Shown here one piece after another: positions 1 through 7,509 of a stretch of 17,901 bases of DNA (positions are counted from its first letter, which is position 1; each line of letters opens with the position of its first letter). The DNA comes from Pseudomonadales bacterium (GTDB lineage Bacteria > Pseudomonadota > Gammaproteobacteria > Pseudomonadales > Azotimanducaceae): NCBI GenBank assembly GCA_007128525.1, contig SKXG01000222.1, positions 1 to 17,901 of the forward strand, written 5' to 3'. A program made the position numbers and the translations under genes. A model generated the notes under the pieces. It saw only the letters and a program-made list of their open reading frames with translations, was not told the origin of the DNA and searched no databases.

Positions 1-1
1 A

Positions 2-235
2 GCGTACGCTGCACGCCCCGATTTCATTTTACGGTCATCGACTTTTTGGGAGGGCCGGGTCCGAGGCGTCGTAGTCTCCAGGCGACATGCTCTCGACATC
101 GACAGCATTGACGCCGTCGACTTGGTGGTACGCCTGCGAGAGATAACTGGCAAGCGCGTAGACCCGGAAGATTTCAAGGCGGTGCGGACGGTGGACGACG
201 TTGTCGAGACCACGTTGAAACTGCTCGCGAGCTGA
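2..235 (+). CDS. apeF: Acyl carrier protein, C-terminal part (ApeF-like), 5' end cut by window and possibly frame-disrupted
   Basis: Carries the growing aryl polyene chain on a phosphopantetheine arm in the cytoplasm. From about base 92 the frame reads LDIDSIDAVDLVVRLREITG, the ACP helix II signature. Ser at 104-106 is the expected phosphopantetheine site, and the tail contains the KRVDPEDFKAVRTVDDVV-type end of this ACP class. The stop (233-235) overlaps the ATG of the next gene as TGATG. Its place next to the ApeG-like membrane protein is why I call it ApeF-like. Odd point: bases 2-91 are open in the same frame but do not read like ACP helix I. A fragment reading SPGDML sits in another frame at 75-92, just before the good segment, so one or more indels are possible. 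The family is clear; integrity is not. Confidence 0.8.
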   Translation, partial: AYAARPDFILRSSTFWEGRVRGVVVSRRHALDIDSIDAVDLVVRLREITGKRVDPEDFKAVRTVDDVVETTLKLLAS

Positions 236-807
236 TGTCCCGGCTGCTGTCCTGGGCTTTTGTGGCCGTGGTCGGCGCCTATCCGTTGCTTGTCTATTTT
301 TCCCTCGGCCATGTGCCGCCGTCGTACATGGCAGTTGTGTTGCTGTTGTTGGCCGGGCTGCGCCTGTTGTTTCTGCGCCAGACGCTGCACCAGACAAAGG
401 GTGACCCCTTACTGTTGCTGGCAAGCGTGCTGGTCATGGCTGTGGTAGGGATCTATGCGTTACTCAGCCGCGATGCCCAGAGCCTGCGTTTCTATCCGGT
501 CGTCATGAATGCCGCCATGCTGCTGTTGTTTGCATGGTCGCTGAGACAGCCACAGTCGCTGATTGAGCGCTTTGCCCGGCTGTTCGAGCCGGACTTGCCC
601 GAGGCCGGCGTACGCTATACCCGGTGGGTCACGCGGGTGTGGTGTCTGTTCTTTCTGATCAATGGCAGCATTGCAATGTGGACGGCGCTTGCTGCGAGCT
701 GGTCGACCTGGGCGCTGTACAACGGTTTCATTGCCTATGTGCTGATGGCCGTGCTGCTCGGAGGAGAATACCTGGTACGAGTACGGGTGAGACGATCACT
801 GTCATGA
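235..807 (+). CDS. apeG: COG4648-type integral membrane protein of APE cluster (ApeG-like)
   Basis: A 190-residue, very hydrophobic inner membrane protein. Hydrophobic segments are visible at about residues 4-27, 32-48, 57-77, 86-103 and two closely spaced ones at 135-182. A soluble stretch between the fourth and fifth contains IERFARLFEPDLPEAGV, and Arg-rich residues end the chain. Small membrane proteins like this sit between the ACP genes and the aryl-acid ligase in APE clusters; their biochemical role is not established, and a part in placing or exporting the lipid-linked polyene is my inference. Translation is coupled on both sides: ATG at 235 overlaps the ACP stop, and the stop overlaps the ligase start as ATGA. 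No catalytic motif was seen. Confidence 0.8.
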   Translation: MSRLLSWAFVAVVGAYPLLVYFSLGHVPPSYMAVVLLLLAGLRLLFLRQTLHQTKGDPLLLLASVLVMAVVGIYALLSRDAQSLRFYPVVMNAAMLLLFAWSLRQPQSLIERFARLFEPDLPEAGVRYTRWVTRVWCLFFLINGSIAMWTALAASWSTWALYNGFIAYVLMAVLLGGEYLVRVRVRRSLS

Positions 808-2603
808 CTGAGCACAACGAGACAACCAGCGCTGCCGCTACACAGGCCGCCCCGCCATTTGGACTGGACATGCTGCACCAGGTGCAGCGCCCGGTGCACC
901 AGCCGCAGTTTCTGACCATTGCGGCAGGGCTGGACCAGCCGCAGACCATTACCTGGGGCCAGCTGTGCACGGATGTTGCCGCGCTCAAGCAGCGCATTGA
1001 CGACACCACGGTGCCCAGCTGGGCCTTGTATGGGGAGTCGGCGTATCCGTTCACCGTGGCGCTACTGGCCGTGCTTGGTGCTGGCCGCGAAGTCTGGTTG
1101 CCGGCGACGGCCGCGCCGGCGACGGCCGATCGCCTGGCCGCGCACTGTCAGGGCTGGTTGGGCTCGGCCTGGCCGGCCGGCTGGCCCATTCCGGTACAGA
1201 CTGCTGCAGATTCTGACGCAGCACCGGCGCTGCCGGCGCTGCGTGGCCGCATTCTGGTCTACACCTCGGGTTCAACCGGGGAGCCCAAAGCCATCAGCAA
1301 GCAGCTCTGGCAGCTCAGCAATGAGGTGCTCAATCTGGAGCGCCTGTGGGGTGAGCAGGCGCGCGATCATCTGATTCTGGGCAGTGTCAGTCATCAGCAC
1401 ATTTACGGTCTGCTGTTTCGCGTGCTCTGGCCGTTGGTCGGCGGGCACCTGAGCTGCAGCGAGATGTTCGCCGATCCGGCACCGCTGCTGACGCTGGCGG
1501 CAGACCATCCGGGCGCGCTCTGGATCAGCAGCCCGGCGCAGCTACGCCGGCTGCAGGCCGATTGGCACTGGTCGTCGGCGCGCCTGCAGTCGGTGTTCTC
1601 CTCGGGCGGGCCATTGCCGGCGGGCGCTGCAGCCGAGTGCGCAGCGCTGTCGGGCTGCTGGCCGCTGGAGGTTTTCGGCAGTTCTGAAACGGGTGGCATA
1701 GGCTGGCGCACACAACAGGAAAGCAACACCGTCTGGCAGCCCATGCCCGGCATCCAGGTGCGCAGCAACGCCGATGGCGCATTGGAAGTTCGTTCGCCAT
1801 ATCTGCCCGATGATGACTGGCTGCCCATGGATGACGCGGTCACTGTGGATGCCGACGGGCGCTTTGCGTTGGGGCAGCGCCTGGACCGCATCGTCAAGGT
1901 CGAGGGCAAGCGGCTGTCACTGCCGGCGCTGGAACAGCGCCTTTGCGACCACGATTGGGTGACGGATGCGCGGGCCCTGCTGCTGAAGCGGCACCGGGAA
2001 TCTGTCGGTGTTGCCGCTGTCCTGAGTGAGTCGGGTGTGACAGCTCTGCAGGATCTGGGTCGGCATGGCTTTAACCGCCAGCTGCGGGACTGGCTGCGGC
2101 AGGAGTTTGAGCCGGTCACGCTGCCGCGCTTGTGGCGCTATGTGGCGGCCCTGCCGGCAGATGCCCAAGGCAAGGTCCAGCAGGACAGGTTGCGCGCGTT
2201 GTTTACTGCGCCGGCACAGGGCATTCTGCCCCTGCAGCGGGCAGTCAGCCGCTTGTCCGAAGTCGACGTGCGGTTTGAGCTTTATGTAGATCCCGGCCTT
2301 ACCTGCTTCGAAGGTCATTTTCCAGCCGTGCCCGTCGTCCCGGGCGTCGTGCTGATTGGTTGGGCCGACCAGCTCGCCCGTGAACAGCTTGATCTGCCGC
2401 CGCAGACAGGTGAGGTTCGGCAGCTGAAATTCAGCCAGCCGGTGCAGCCGGGCGCCTGGCTGCTGTTGCATCTTGAGTATCAGAAGCGCCGGAACATGCT
2501 CGCATTCCGGTACACCCGCGCCGACGATGGTGCCCCGGTTGCCAGTGGTCAGCTTGGTCTGATCGCGAAGGCCGCCGCGCCTGAGTCGGGCGATTCCAAT
2601 TGA
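804..2603 (+). CDS. Aryl-acid adenylating ligase fused to hot-dog 3-hydroxyacyl-ACP dehydratase (ApeH-ApeI fusion)
   Basis: A 599-residue cytoplasmic two-domain enzyme. The first ~470 residues are an AMP-forming ligase: phosphate-binding loop YTSGSTGEPK (153-162), FGSSETGG (291-298), LGQRLDRIVKVEGKR (356-370) and a C-terminal LPADAQGKVQ with the likely catalytic Lys457. By family it should activate an aryl acid and load it on an ACP. Residues ~486-592 form a FabZ/ApeI-like hot-dog domain with FEGHFPAVPVVPG; His505 is the expected catalytic His for dehydrating 3-hydroxyacyl-ACP. In the ape systems I know, these are two proteins, ApeH and ApeI. ATG 804 is chosen because it overlaps the upstream stop (ATGA); the frame is open upstream to 624, but that part lies inside the membrane-protein gene. 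No stop or linker break is visible between the domains. Confidence 0.9.
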   Translation: MTEHNETTSAAATQAAPPFGLDMLHQVQRPVHQPQFLTIAAGLDQPQTITWGQLCTDVAALKQRIDDTTVPSWALYGESAYPFTVALLAVLGAGREVWLPATAAPATADRLAAHCQGWLGSAWPAGWPIPVQTAADSDAAPALPALRGRILVYTSGSTGEPKAISKQLWQLSNEVLNLERLWGEQARDHLILGSVSHQHIYGLLFRVLWPLVGGHLSCSEMFADPAPLLTLAADHPGALWISSPAQLRRLQADWHWSSARLQSVFSSGGPLPAGAAAECAALSGCWPLEVFGSSETGGIGWRTQQESNTVWQPMPGIQVRSNADGALEVRSPYLPDDDWLPMDDAVTVDADGRFALGQRLDRIVKVEGKRLSLPALEQRLCDHDWVTDARALLLKRHRESVGVAAVLSESGVTALQDLGRHGFNRQLRDWLRQEFEPVTLPRLWRYVAALPADAQGKVQQDRLRALFTAPAQGILPLQRAVSRLSEVDVRFELYVDPGLTCFEGHFPAVPVVPGVVLIGWADQLAREQLDLPPQTGEVRQLKFSQPVQPGAWLLLHLEYQKRRNMLAFRYTRADDGAPVASGQLGLIAKAAAPESGDSN

Positions 2604-2615
2604 AGACGAGGTAGC

Positions 2616-4166
2616 GTGGACAGTTCTGCACAGCAACCGGTGGTATTCGACGGCTCGCCGCTGACACCTGCTGACATAGTGGCAGTTGCCGAGCAGCACC
2701 GCATGGCGGTGCTCAGCACAGCGCCGGAATTCGTACAACGCATTGATAAAGGCGCGGCCTTTGTCGAGCGCCTGTGGCAGGAAGACGGTGTGATCTATGG
2801 GGTTACCACAGGCTATGGCGACTCTTGCACCGTAGCCATTCCCGGCGCTTTGGTCGGCGAGTTGCCCGAGCACCTGTATACCTTCCACGGCTGCGGCCTG
2901 GGTGATGTGTTTAACCTGGCGGAGACGCGTGCCATAGTCGCGGCGCGGCTGGCCAGCCTGGCGCAGGGTTTCTCCGGTGTCCGCTATGCCTTGCTCGAAC
3001 AACTGCAGCGCCTGCTGGCGCACGATATTCTGCCAGTCATCCCGCAGGAGGGTTCGGTCGGCGCCAGTGGTGATCTGACGCCGCTGTCTTATGTGGCGGC
3101 AGTGCTGGCCGGCGAGCGTGACGTCTTCTATGGCGGGGAGCGACGGCCCACCGCCGATGTTTTTGCTGAGCTCGACATCGCGCCGTTGCGCTTGGGTCCG
3201 AAGGAGACCCTGGCCGTGATGAATGGCACCGCTGTTATGACTGGTCTGGCCTGTCTGGCGCTGGAACGGTCGCGTTATCTGGCAGCGCTGTGCTGCCGCG
3301 TGACCAGCCTTGGCGTACTGGCCACGCAGGGCAATGCCAATCACTTCGAGCCACGCCTGTTTGCTGCCAAGCCGCATCCAGGGCAGGCTCGCTGTGCAGC
3401 GCGCATCTATGGCGATCTGGCGGACCATCAGTGGGACCGACAGGGCGCCCGCCTGCAGGATCGCTACTCGCTGCGCTGTGCGCCGCACGTCATCGGCGTG
3501 CTCGAAGATTGCCTGCCCTGGTTCACTGAAGTGGTGATGACAGAGCTGAACAGCGCCAACGACAATCCGTTGATTGATCCGGATGAGGAGCGTGTACTGC
3601 ATGGCGGCCACTTCTACGGCGGGCACATCGCCTTCGTCATGGATTCGCTGAAAAATGCTGTGGCCAACCAGGCGGACCTGATCGATCGTCAGCTTGCCCA
3701 GCTGGTAGACACCAAATTCAACCACGGGCTGCCGGCCAATCTGAGCGGCGCCGAAGGCGAGCGTCAAGCTCTCAATCATGGCTTTAAGGCAGTGCAGATT
3801 GGCGCCTCGGCCTGGACTGCCGAAGCACTCAAACTCTGTATGCCGGCCAGCGTTTTTTCCCGGTCAACAGAGTGTCACAACCAGGACAAGGTCAGTATGG
3901 GGACTATCGCAGCCCGTGATGCGCTGCGGGTGTTGCAACTGACCGAGCAGGTAGTGGCCGCCGGATTGCTTGGTGCCTGTCAGGCATTGAACCTGAGGCT
4001 GCGGGACAGCGCATCCAACGCGCCAGCATTGACCGAGCCGGTGCAGGCCACGCTGGAGGCGGTTGCTCAGTGGTTCCCGTTGCTCATTGAGGACCGTCCG
4101 CTAGAAATCACCCTGCGCGAGACGCTGTCGCAGATCCAGAACCGGAGTCTGACGTTGTATGACTGA
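2616..4166 (+). CDS. MIO-dependent aromatic amino acid ammonia-lyase (HAL/TAL/PAL family)
   Basis: Removes ammonia from an aromatic amino acid to give an aryl-acrylate, probably the aryl starter or its precursor. The 516-residue length is normal for bacterial family members. Visible: catalytic-loop Tyr in IYGVTTGYG (60-67), the MIO-forming Ala150-Ser151-Gly152 in GSVGASGDLTPLSY, NGTAVMTG, SLRCAPHVIG, NSANDNPLID and HNQDKVSMGT. The residues that usually set substrate choice fall at about Phe90-His91 (YTFHGCGLG). This is neither the His-Leu of Rhodobacter TAL, the Phe-Leu typical of PAL, nor the Ser-His of HAL, so I leave Tyr, Phe or His open; an APE context favours Tyr or Phe. GTG 2616 is preceded by GAGG at 2608-2611. 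The last 8 nt overlap the thioesterase gene. Confidence 0.92.
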   Translation: MDSSAQQPVVFDGSPLTPADIVAVAEQHRMAVLSTAPEFVQRIDKGAAFVERLWQEDGVIYGVTTGYGDSCTVAIPGALVGELPEHLYTFHGCGLGDVFNLAETRAIVAARLASLAQGFSGVRYALLEQLQRLLAHDILPVIPQEGSVGASGDLTPLSYVAAVLAGERDVFYGGERRPTADVFAELDIAPLRLGPKETLAVMNGTAVMTGLACLALERSRYLAALCCRVTSLGVLATQGNANHFEPRLFAAKPHPGQARCAARIYGDLADHQWDRQGARLQDRYSLRCAPHVIGVLEDCLPWFTEVVMTELNSANDNPLIDPDEERVLHGGHFYGGHIAFVMDSLKNAVANQADLIDRQLAQLVDTKFNHGLPANLSGAEGERQALNHGFKAVQIGASAWTAEALKLCMPASVFSRSTECHNQDKVSMGTIAARDALRVLQLTEQVVAAGLLGACQALNLRLRDSASNAPALTEPVQATLEAVAQWFPLLIEDRPLEITLRETLSQIQNRSLTLYD

Positions 4167-4584
4167 CGCACGCTGGCAAACGGAAACGCTGATCGAAATT
4201 CCGTTTCATGATGTCGATATGATGCGCATTGCCTGGCATGGCAATTACGCCAAGTATTTCGAGATTGCGCGCTGTGCATTGCTCAGCGCTTTCGACTACG
4301 ACTACCAGCAGATGCAGGACTCGGGTTATGCGTGGCCGGTCATTGAGCTGCATGTCCGCTATGCGCGGCCGCTGAGCTTTCAGCAGAAGATTCGGGTGCA
4401 GGCGAAAATTGTTGAGTATGAGAACCGCCTGAAAATCGCCTACGAAATTCGGGACCACGCGTCCGGTGCGCGGCTGACCCGTGGTCACACTGTGCAGGTG
4501 GCCGTAAAGATGCCCGAGGAGGAGATGTGCTTCTACTCACCACCGATACTGCTGCAGAAGCTGGGCGTTTCCGCCAACGCCTGA
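4159..4584 (+). CDS. apeK: 4-hydroxybenzoyl-CoA thioesterase-type hot-dog protein (ApeK-like)
   Basis: A 141-residue single-domain hot-dog thioesterase. The N-terminal segment IPFHDVDMMRIAWHGNYAKY carries the family signature Asp plus WHGNY, followed by FEIAR (helix Glu/Arg). Members hydrolyse acyl- or aroyl-CoA or ACP thioesters. In an APE cluster it may release a finished or stalled chain, or edit wrongly loaded carrier protein; the sequence does not decide. ATG 4159 lies inside the end of the ammonia-lyase gene (8-nt overlap), and its 3' end overlaps the LolA-like gene by 58 nt if that gene starts at its GTG. The only alternative is a generic YbgC-like thioesterase, which would not change the predicted chemistry. 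Confidence 0.87.
   Translation: MTDARWQTETLIEIPFHDVDMMRIAWHGNYAKYFEIARCALLSAFDYDYQQMQDSGYAWPVIELHVRYARPLSFQQKIRVQAKIVEYENRLKIAYEIRDHASGARLTRGHTVQVAVKMPEEEMCFYSPPILLQKLGVSANA
4516..4524 (+). promoter_or_regulatory. Purine-rich ribosome binding site inside the thioesterase gene
   Basis: GAGGAGGAG lies 2 nt before GTG 4527, with its GGAGG core (4518-4522) 4 nt before that GTG. This supports GTG 4527 as start of the LolA-like gene over the in-frame TTG at 4587, which has no comparable site. The stretch also encodes Glu-Glu-Glu of the thioesterase, so it may partly be codon driven. Confidence 0.45.
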
Positions 4585-5204
4585 ACTTGCGCGCATTTGG
4601 ACTGGCGTCTCTGCTGGCAAGTGTTTTGGTGCTGCTGCCGGGTTCGGGCGTCTGGGCCGATACCGAAGCCGCTGCTGACAGCGTGGCTGTGGCGCCGATG
4701 CTCGATAGCGGTCAGGCTTTGCGTGCCGTGTTTCAGCAACAGCGCACGCTGCCGGATCTGGCAAGGCCGCTCCGTTCCGAGGGCGAGCTGATCTACCACC
4801 CGGATCAGGGTTTGATCTGGCGCGTTACGGCTCCGCTGCAGTCGGAAATGCTGATTCGGGACACCGGCGTTTACCAGGATGGCGAAGCCGTCGGGCAAGG
4901 CACAACCATGGCCGGCCTGCAGCCATTGTTTGCCGCTTTGTTTGGCGGGGACCGCAGTGCACTCAGCGAGCATTTTGAGCTGGAGGAAGCGCTCAATGGT
5001 GACCGCTGGACCCTGCAATTGACGCCAAAGACCGAGCCGCTTGCCAGCCTGCTGGCGGCGATGGAGGCTACCGGCACTGACGTGGTGGAAACGCTGCGCA
5101 TCAAGGACCTCGATGGCGGCGAAACCCGACTCGAGTTCAGCAGCTACCGCAGCGAGGATGCCGACGACCCTGACATCAGGCAGGCGTTCGATGCCTACAA
5201 TTAG
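4527..5204 (+). CDS. apeL: LolA-like periplasmic outer-membrane lipid/lipoprotein carrier (ApeL-like)
   Basis: A 225-residue secreted protein. A signal peptide is visible: Arg-containing n-region, hydrophobic LASLLASVLVLLPGSG, and a likely cleavage after VWA near residue 43. The mature part has the LolA pattern: an FQQQRTLPDLARPLRSEGEL start, then LIWRVTAPLQSEMLIR with the Trp and Pro typical of the LolA lipid-binding barrel, and a C-terminal strand region. LolA ferries lipoproteins from inner to outer membrane; a cluster-encoded copy next to an MMPL exporter suggests a dedicated carrier for the polyene lipid (inference). GTG 4527 gives a long n-region. TTG 4587 would give a tighter signal peptide of about 23 residues and remove the overlap with the thioesterase, so the start is uncertain by 20 codons. 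Confidence 0.82.
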   Translation: MLLLTTDTAAEAGRFRQRLNLRAFGLASLLASVLVLLPGSGVWADTEAAADSVAVAPMLDSGQALRAVFQQQRTLPDLARPLRSEGELIYHPDQGLIWRVTAPLQSEMLIRDTGVYQDGEAVGQGTTMAGLQPLFAALFGGDRSALSEHFELEEALNGDRWTLQLTPKTEPLASLLAAMEATGTDVVETLRIKDLDGGETRLEFSSYRSEDADDPDIRQAFDAYN

Positions 5205-7509
5205 AAGCGGTCTATGGCTGTGGCTGGGCCTGATGCTGGTGCTGCTGACGGTGACGCTATGGCGTTTCCCGGCTGAGCAGCCGCTGCAATACGACCTGCT
5301 GTCGCTGTTGCCTGAAACCGGCGATGCTGCTGAGCACGAAGCCGCGCGGTCGTTGGCAGCGCCGTTCGAGAACACCACGATCTGGGTCATCGGCGCCGAC
5401 ACGCAGGCTGAGGCGGTTGCCGCCGGGCAGGCGCTGTTTGAGCGGCTGACCGACATGCCGGAGCTGGCGCCTCAGGCACCAGGTGACAACCGGGCGGCTT
5501 ATGAAGCCTTGATCGAGCGCCTCCACCCGTACCGGTGGCAGCTGTTGACGCAGGCCGATGCTGAGGCGGTCGATGATGACCCCGAACGCTGGATAGAACG
5601 TCAGCTTGCCCGGCAGTACGGCCTGATCGGTGCACTCAGTGGCCGCACGCTCAGAACCGACCCCTTTGGTCATTTCGGCCGTTATCTACAACCGCTGCAG
5701 GCGGGCCTGCCGGACGCTCAAATGGTCGACGGACTGCCGCTGGTACAGCATGACAGCCGCTACTTTGTGATTCTGCAGGCGCCCGTTACGGCCGCCGGTT
5801 ATGACCTGGGAGACAGTGGCCTGCTCGACTTCTGGCAGAACACAGGATCCTGGGCCGAGGCGCAGGACTGGACGCTCATAGTTGGTGGTGTGCCCTTTTA
5901 CACGGCTTATGGTGTTGAGAGCGGCGAGCGTGAAGTTCGGTTGATCGGTGGGCTCTCGCTGCTGGCCATTGTGCTGTTGCTGGTCTGGCGATTCCGGGCT
6001 GTTCGACCGCTGTTGGTCACCCTGTTGGTTGTGAGCGTGGGTATTGCCAGCGGAGCTGCGGCGACGCTGACGGTGTTCGGTCACCTGCATTTGCTGACGT
6101 TGGTTTTCGGCGTCACGGTGATTGGTGCGGCCGTTGATTATGCCTTTCACTACCTTGCCGACAGCCTGCGTCCGGGCTGGCAGCCGTTGGCCGGCATCCG
6201 CGGCATTCTGCCGAGCCTGCGCCTGGCACTGTTGTCCTCCGTGCTGGCCTTTTTGTCCCTGACTCTGGCGCCGTTTCCAGCACTCAGACAGGCTGCCGTA
6301 TTCATGGCAGCTGGCCTGATCGGCGCCTGGCTGACCGTGGTGCTGTTGTTGCCTGCTCTGGTTCGGCCTGCCCGACGTGCGCGGCCGCCGGCGCCCTGGC
6401 AACCGGCGACACCCTGGCGGCTGCGCTGGCTGGTGCCGGCACTGTTGGTGCTGTGCCTGCCTGGCTGGCTGCTGCTTGAGCCGGTTGATGACGTGCGACT
6501 GCTCTATACCGCGCCGCCGGCACTGCAGGCCGACGAAGTCCGGCTTGCCGCCATGCTGGAAGCGCCTCAGGGCAACCGTTTCCTGCTGCTCAGGCAGCAG
6601 GACGGCGAATCTTTGCTGGCAAAGGCGGCCGCACTGAAGCCGGTGCTCAGCCGCTGGCAGGAAGACGGAATAATAGGTGGTTGGCAGTCGCTGACGGATC
6701 TGGTGCCGTCAGCGGAGCAGCAACTGGCCAATCGAGCCCGGTTCGAGCAGCTCGCCGACAGCGCCGCCGTGGCCCAGTACTTGACGCACCTGGGCTTTGC
6801 GGATGCAGACATTGATGCTGTTGTTGCCGACATCAGGCAGGACAGGGGCGTGCTGACACCGGAACAGATACTGCCCTGGCTCGATTTGCGTTATCAGGCA
6901 CTGTGGCTGGGTTGTGGCGAGCGAGACTGCCGCATGGCGGTCCGGCTTGGTGGGGTGACCGAGCCGGCTGCGATTCGTAATTGGGCCGGCGAGCAGTCGG
7001 GCATCAGCTTTGTAGACACGGTAGGCGACATCAACGCGGCGTTGCAGCATTATCGACACGTCAGTTTGGTCATGCTGGCGTTGGCGCTGTTGGCCGCCGG
7101 CCTGGTGCTCACGGTGGCTTTGGGCTGGCGCCGCGGGCTGCGCGTGCTGGCCGTGCCGGCACTGGCGATGCTCAGCAGCCTGGCAGTCATCGGATATCTG
7201 GGCGCCATGCTGAGCCTGTTTAATCTGCTGGCCCTGTTGCTGGTCTTGGGGGTCGGGATCGACTACGCTCTGTTTTATCATTGCGCCAGACCGGACGGGC
7301 GATCCAGCGCAGCGCTCGCAATCGGGATGGCCGTGCTGACCACAGCGCTCGCCTTTGGTCTGCTGGCATTCTCGCAAACCCCCGTCATCAGCGCTTTCGG
7401 AGTGACCCTGCTGCCCGGCCTATTGGTTGCCTGGCTGCTGGCGTTGCTTACAGCAACTTCCGAAGGCGAAACGGACAAAGAGTCGCGTGACTTTGGAGGG
7501 CGGTTATGA
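5191..7509 (+). CDS. apeM: MMPL/RND-superfamily exporter (ApeM-like)
   Basis: A 772-residue inner membrane transporter with internally duplicated RND-like layout: one N-terminal helix (about 7-25) followed by YDLLSLLPE, a periplasmic domain to about 245, a helix bundle to about 420 containing GAAVDYAFHY near residue 312, a second periplasmic domain starting after TM at about 430-450, and a final bundle with GVGIDYALFYH near residue 688. The buried Asp-Tyr pairs are the proton-relay type positions of MMPL proteins. The family exports lipids and glycolipids, so the likely cargo is the polyene lipid or its precursor. ATG 5191 overlaps the LolA-like stop by 14 nt. The frame is open upstream to 5041, but that part overlies the LolA-like gene and lacks a membrane-protein character. 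Its stop overlaps the flavoenzyme ATG (ATGA). Confidence 0.9.
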   Translation: MPTIRSGLWLWLGLMLVLLTVTLWRFPAEQPLQYDLLSLLPETGDAAEHEAARSLAAPFENTTIWVIGADTQAEAVAAGQALFERLTDMPELAPQAPGDNRAAYEALIERLHPYRWQLLTQADAEAVDDDPERWIERQLARQYGLIGALSGRTLRTDPFGHFGRYLQPLQAGLPDAQMVDGLPLVQHDSRYFVILQAPVTAAGYDLGDSGLLDFWQNTGSWAEAQDWTLIVGGVPFYTAYGVESGEREVRLIGGLSLLAIVLLLVWRFRAVRPLLVTLLVVSVGIASGAAATLTVFGHLHLLTLVFGVTVIGAAVDYAFHYLADSLRPGWQPLAGIRGILPSLRLALLSSVLAFLSLTLAPFPALRQAAVFMAAGLIGAWLTVVLLLPALVRPARRARPPAPWQPATPWRLRWLVPALLVLCLPGWLLLEPVDDVRLLYTAPPALQADEVRLAAMLEAPQGNRFLLLRQQDGESLLAKAAALKPVLSRWQEDGIIGGWQSLTDLVPSAEQQLANRARFEQLADSAAVAQYLTHLGFADADIDAVVADIRQDRGVLTPEQILPWLDLRYQALWLGCGERDCRMAVRLGGVTEPAAIRNWAGEQSGISFVDTVGDINAALQHYRHVSLVMLALALLAAGLVLTVALGWRRGLRVLAVPALAMLSSLAVIGYLGAMLSLFNLLALLLVLGVGIDYALFYHCARPDGRSSAALAIGMAVLTTALAFGLLAFSQTPVISAFGVTLLPGLLVAWLLALLTATSEGETDKESRDFGGRL

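Noticed and set aside
1917..3779. 620-codon open frame on the - strand
   Set aside because: It lies antisense to the ligase-dehydratase fusion and the ammonia-lyase, both with intact family motifs. The product shows no recognisable domain and is a GC-rich antisense shadow.
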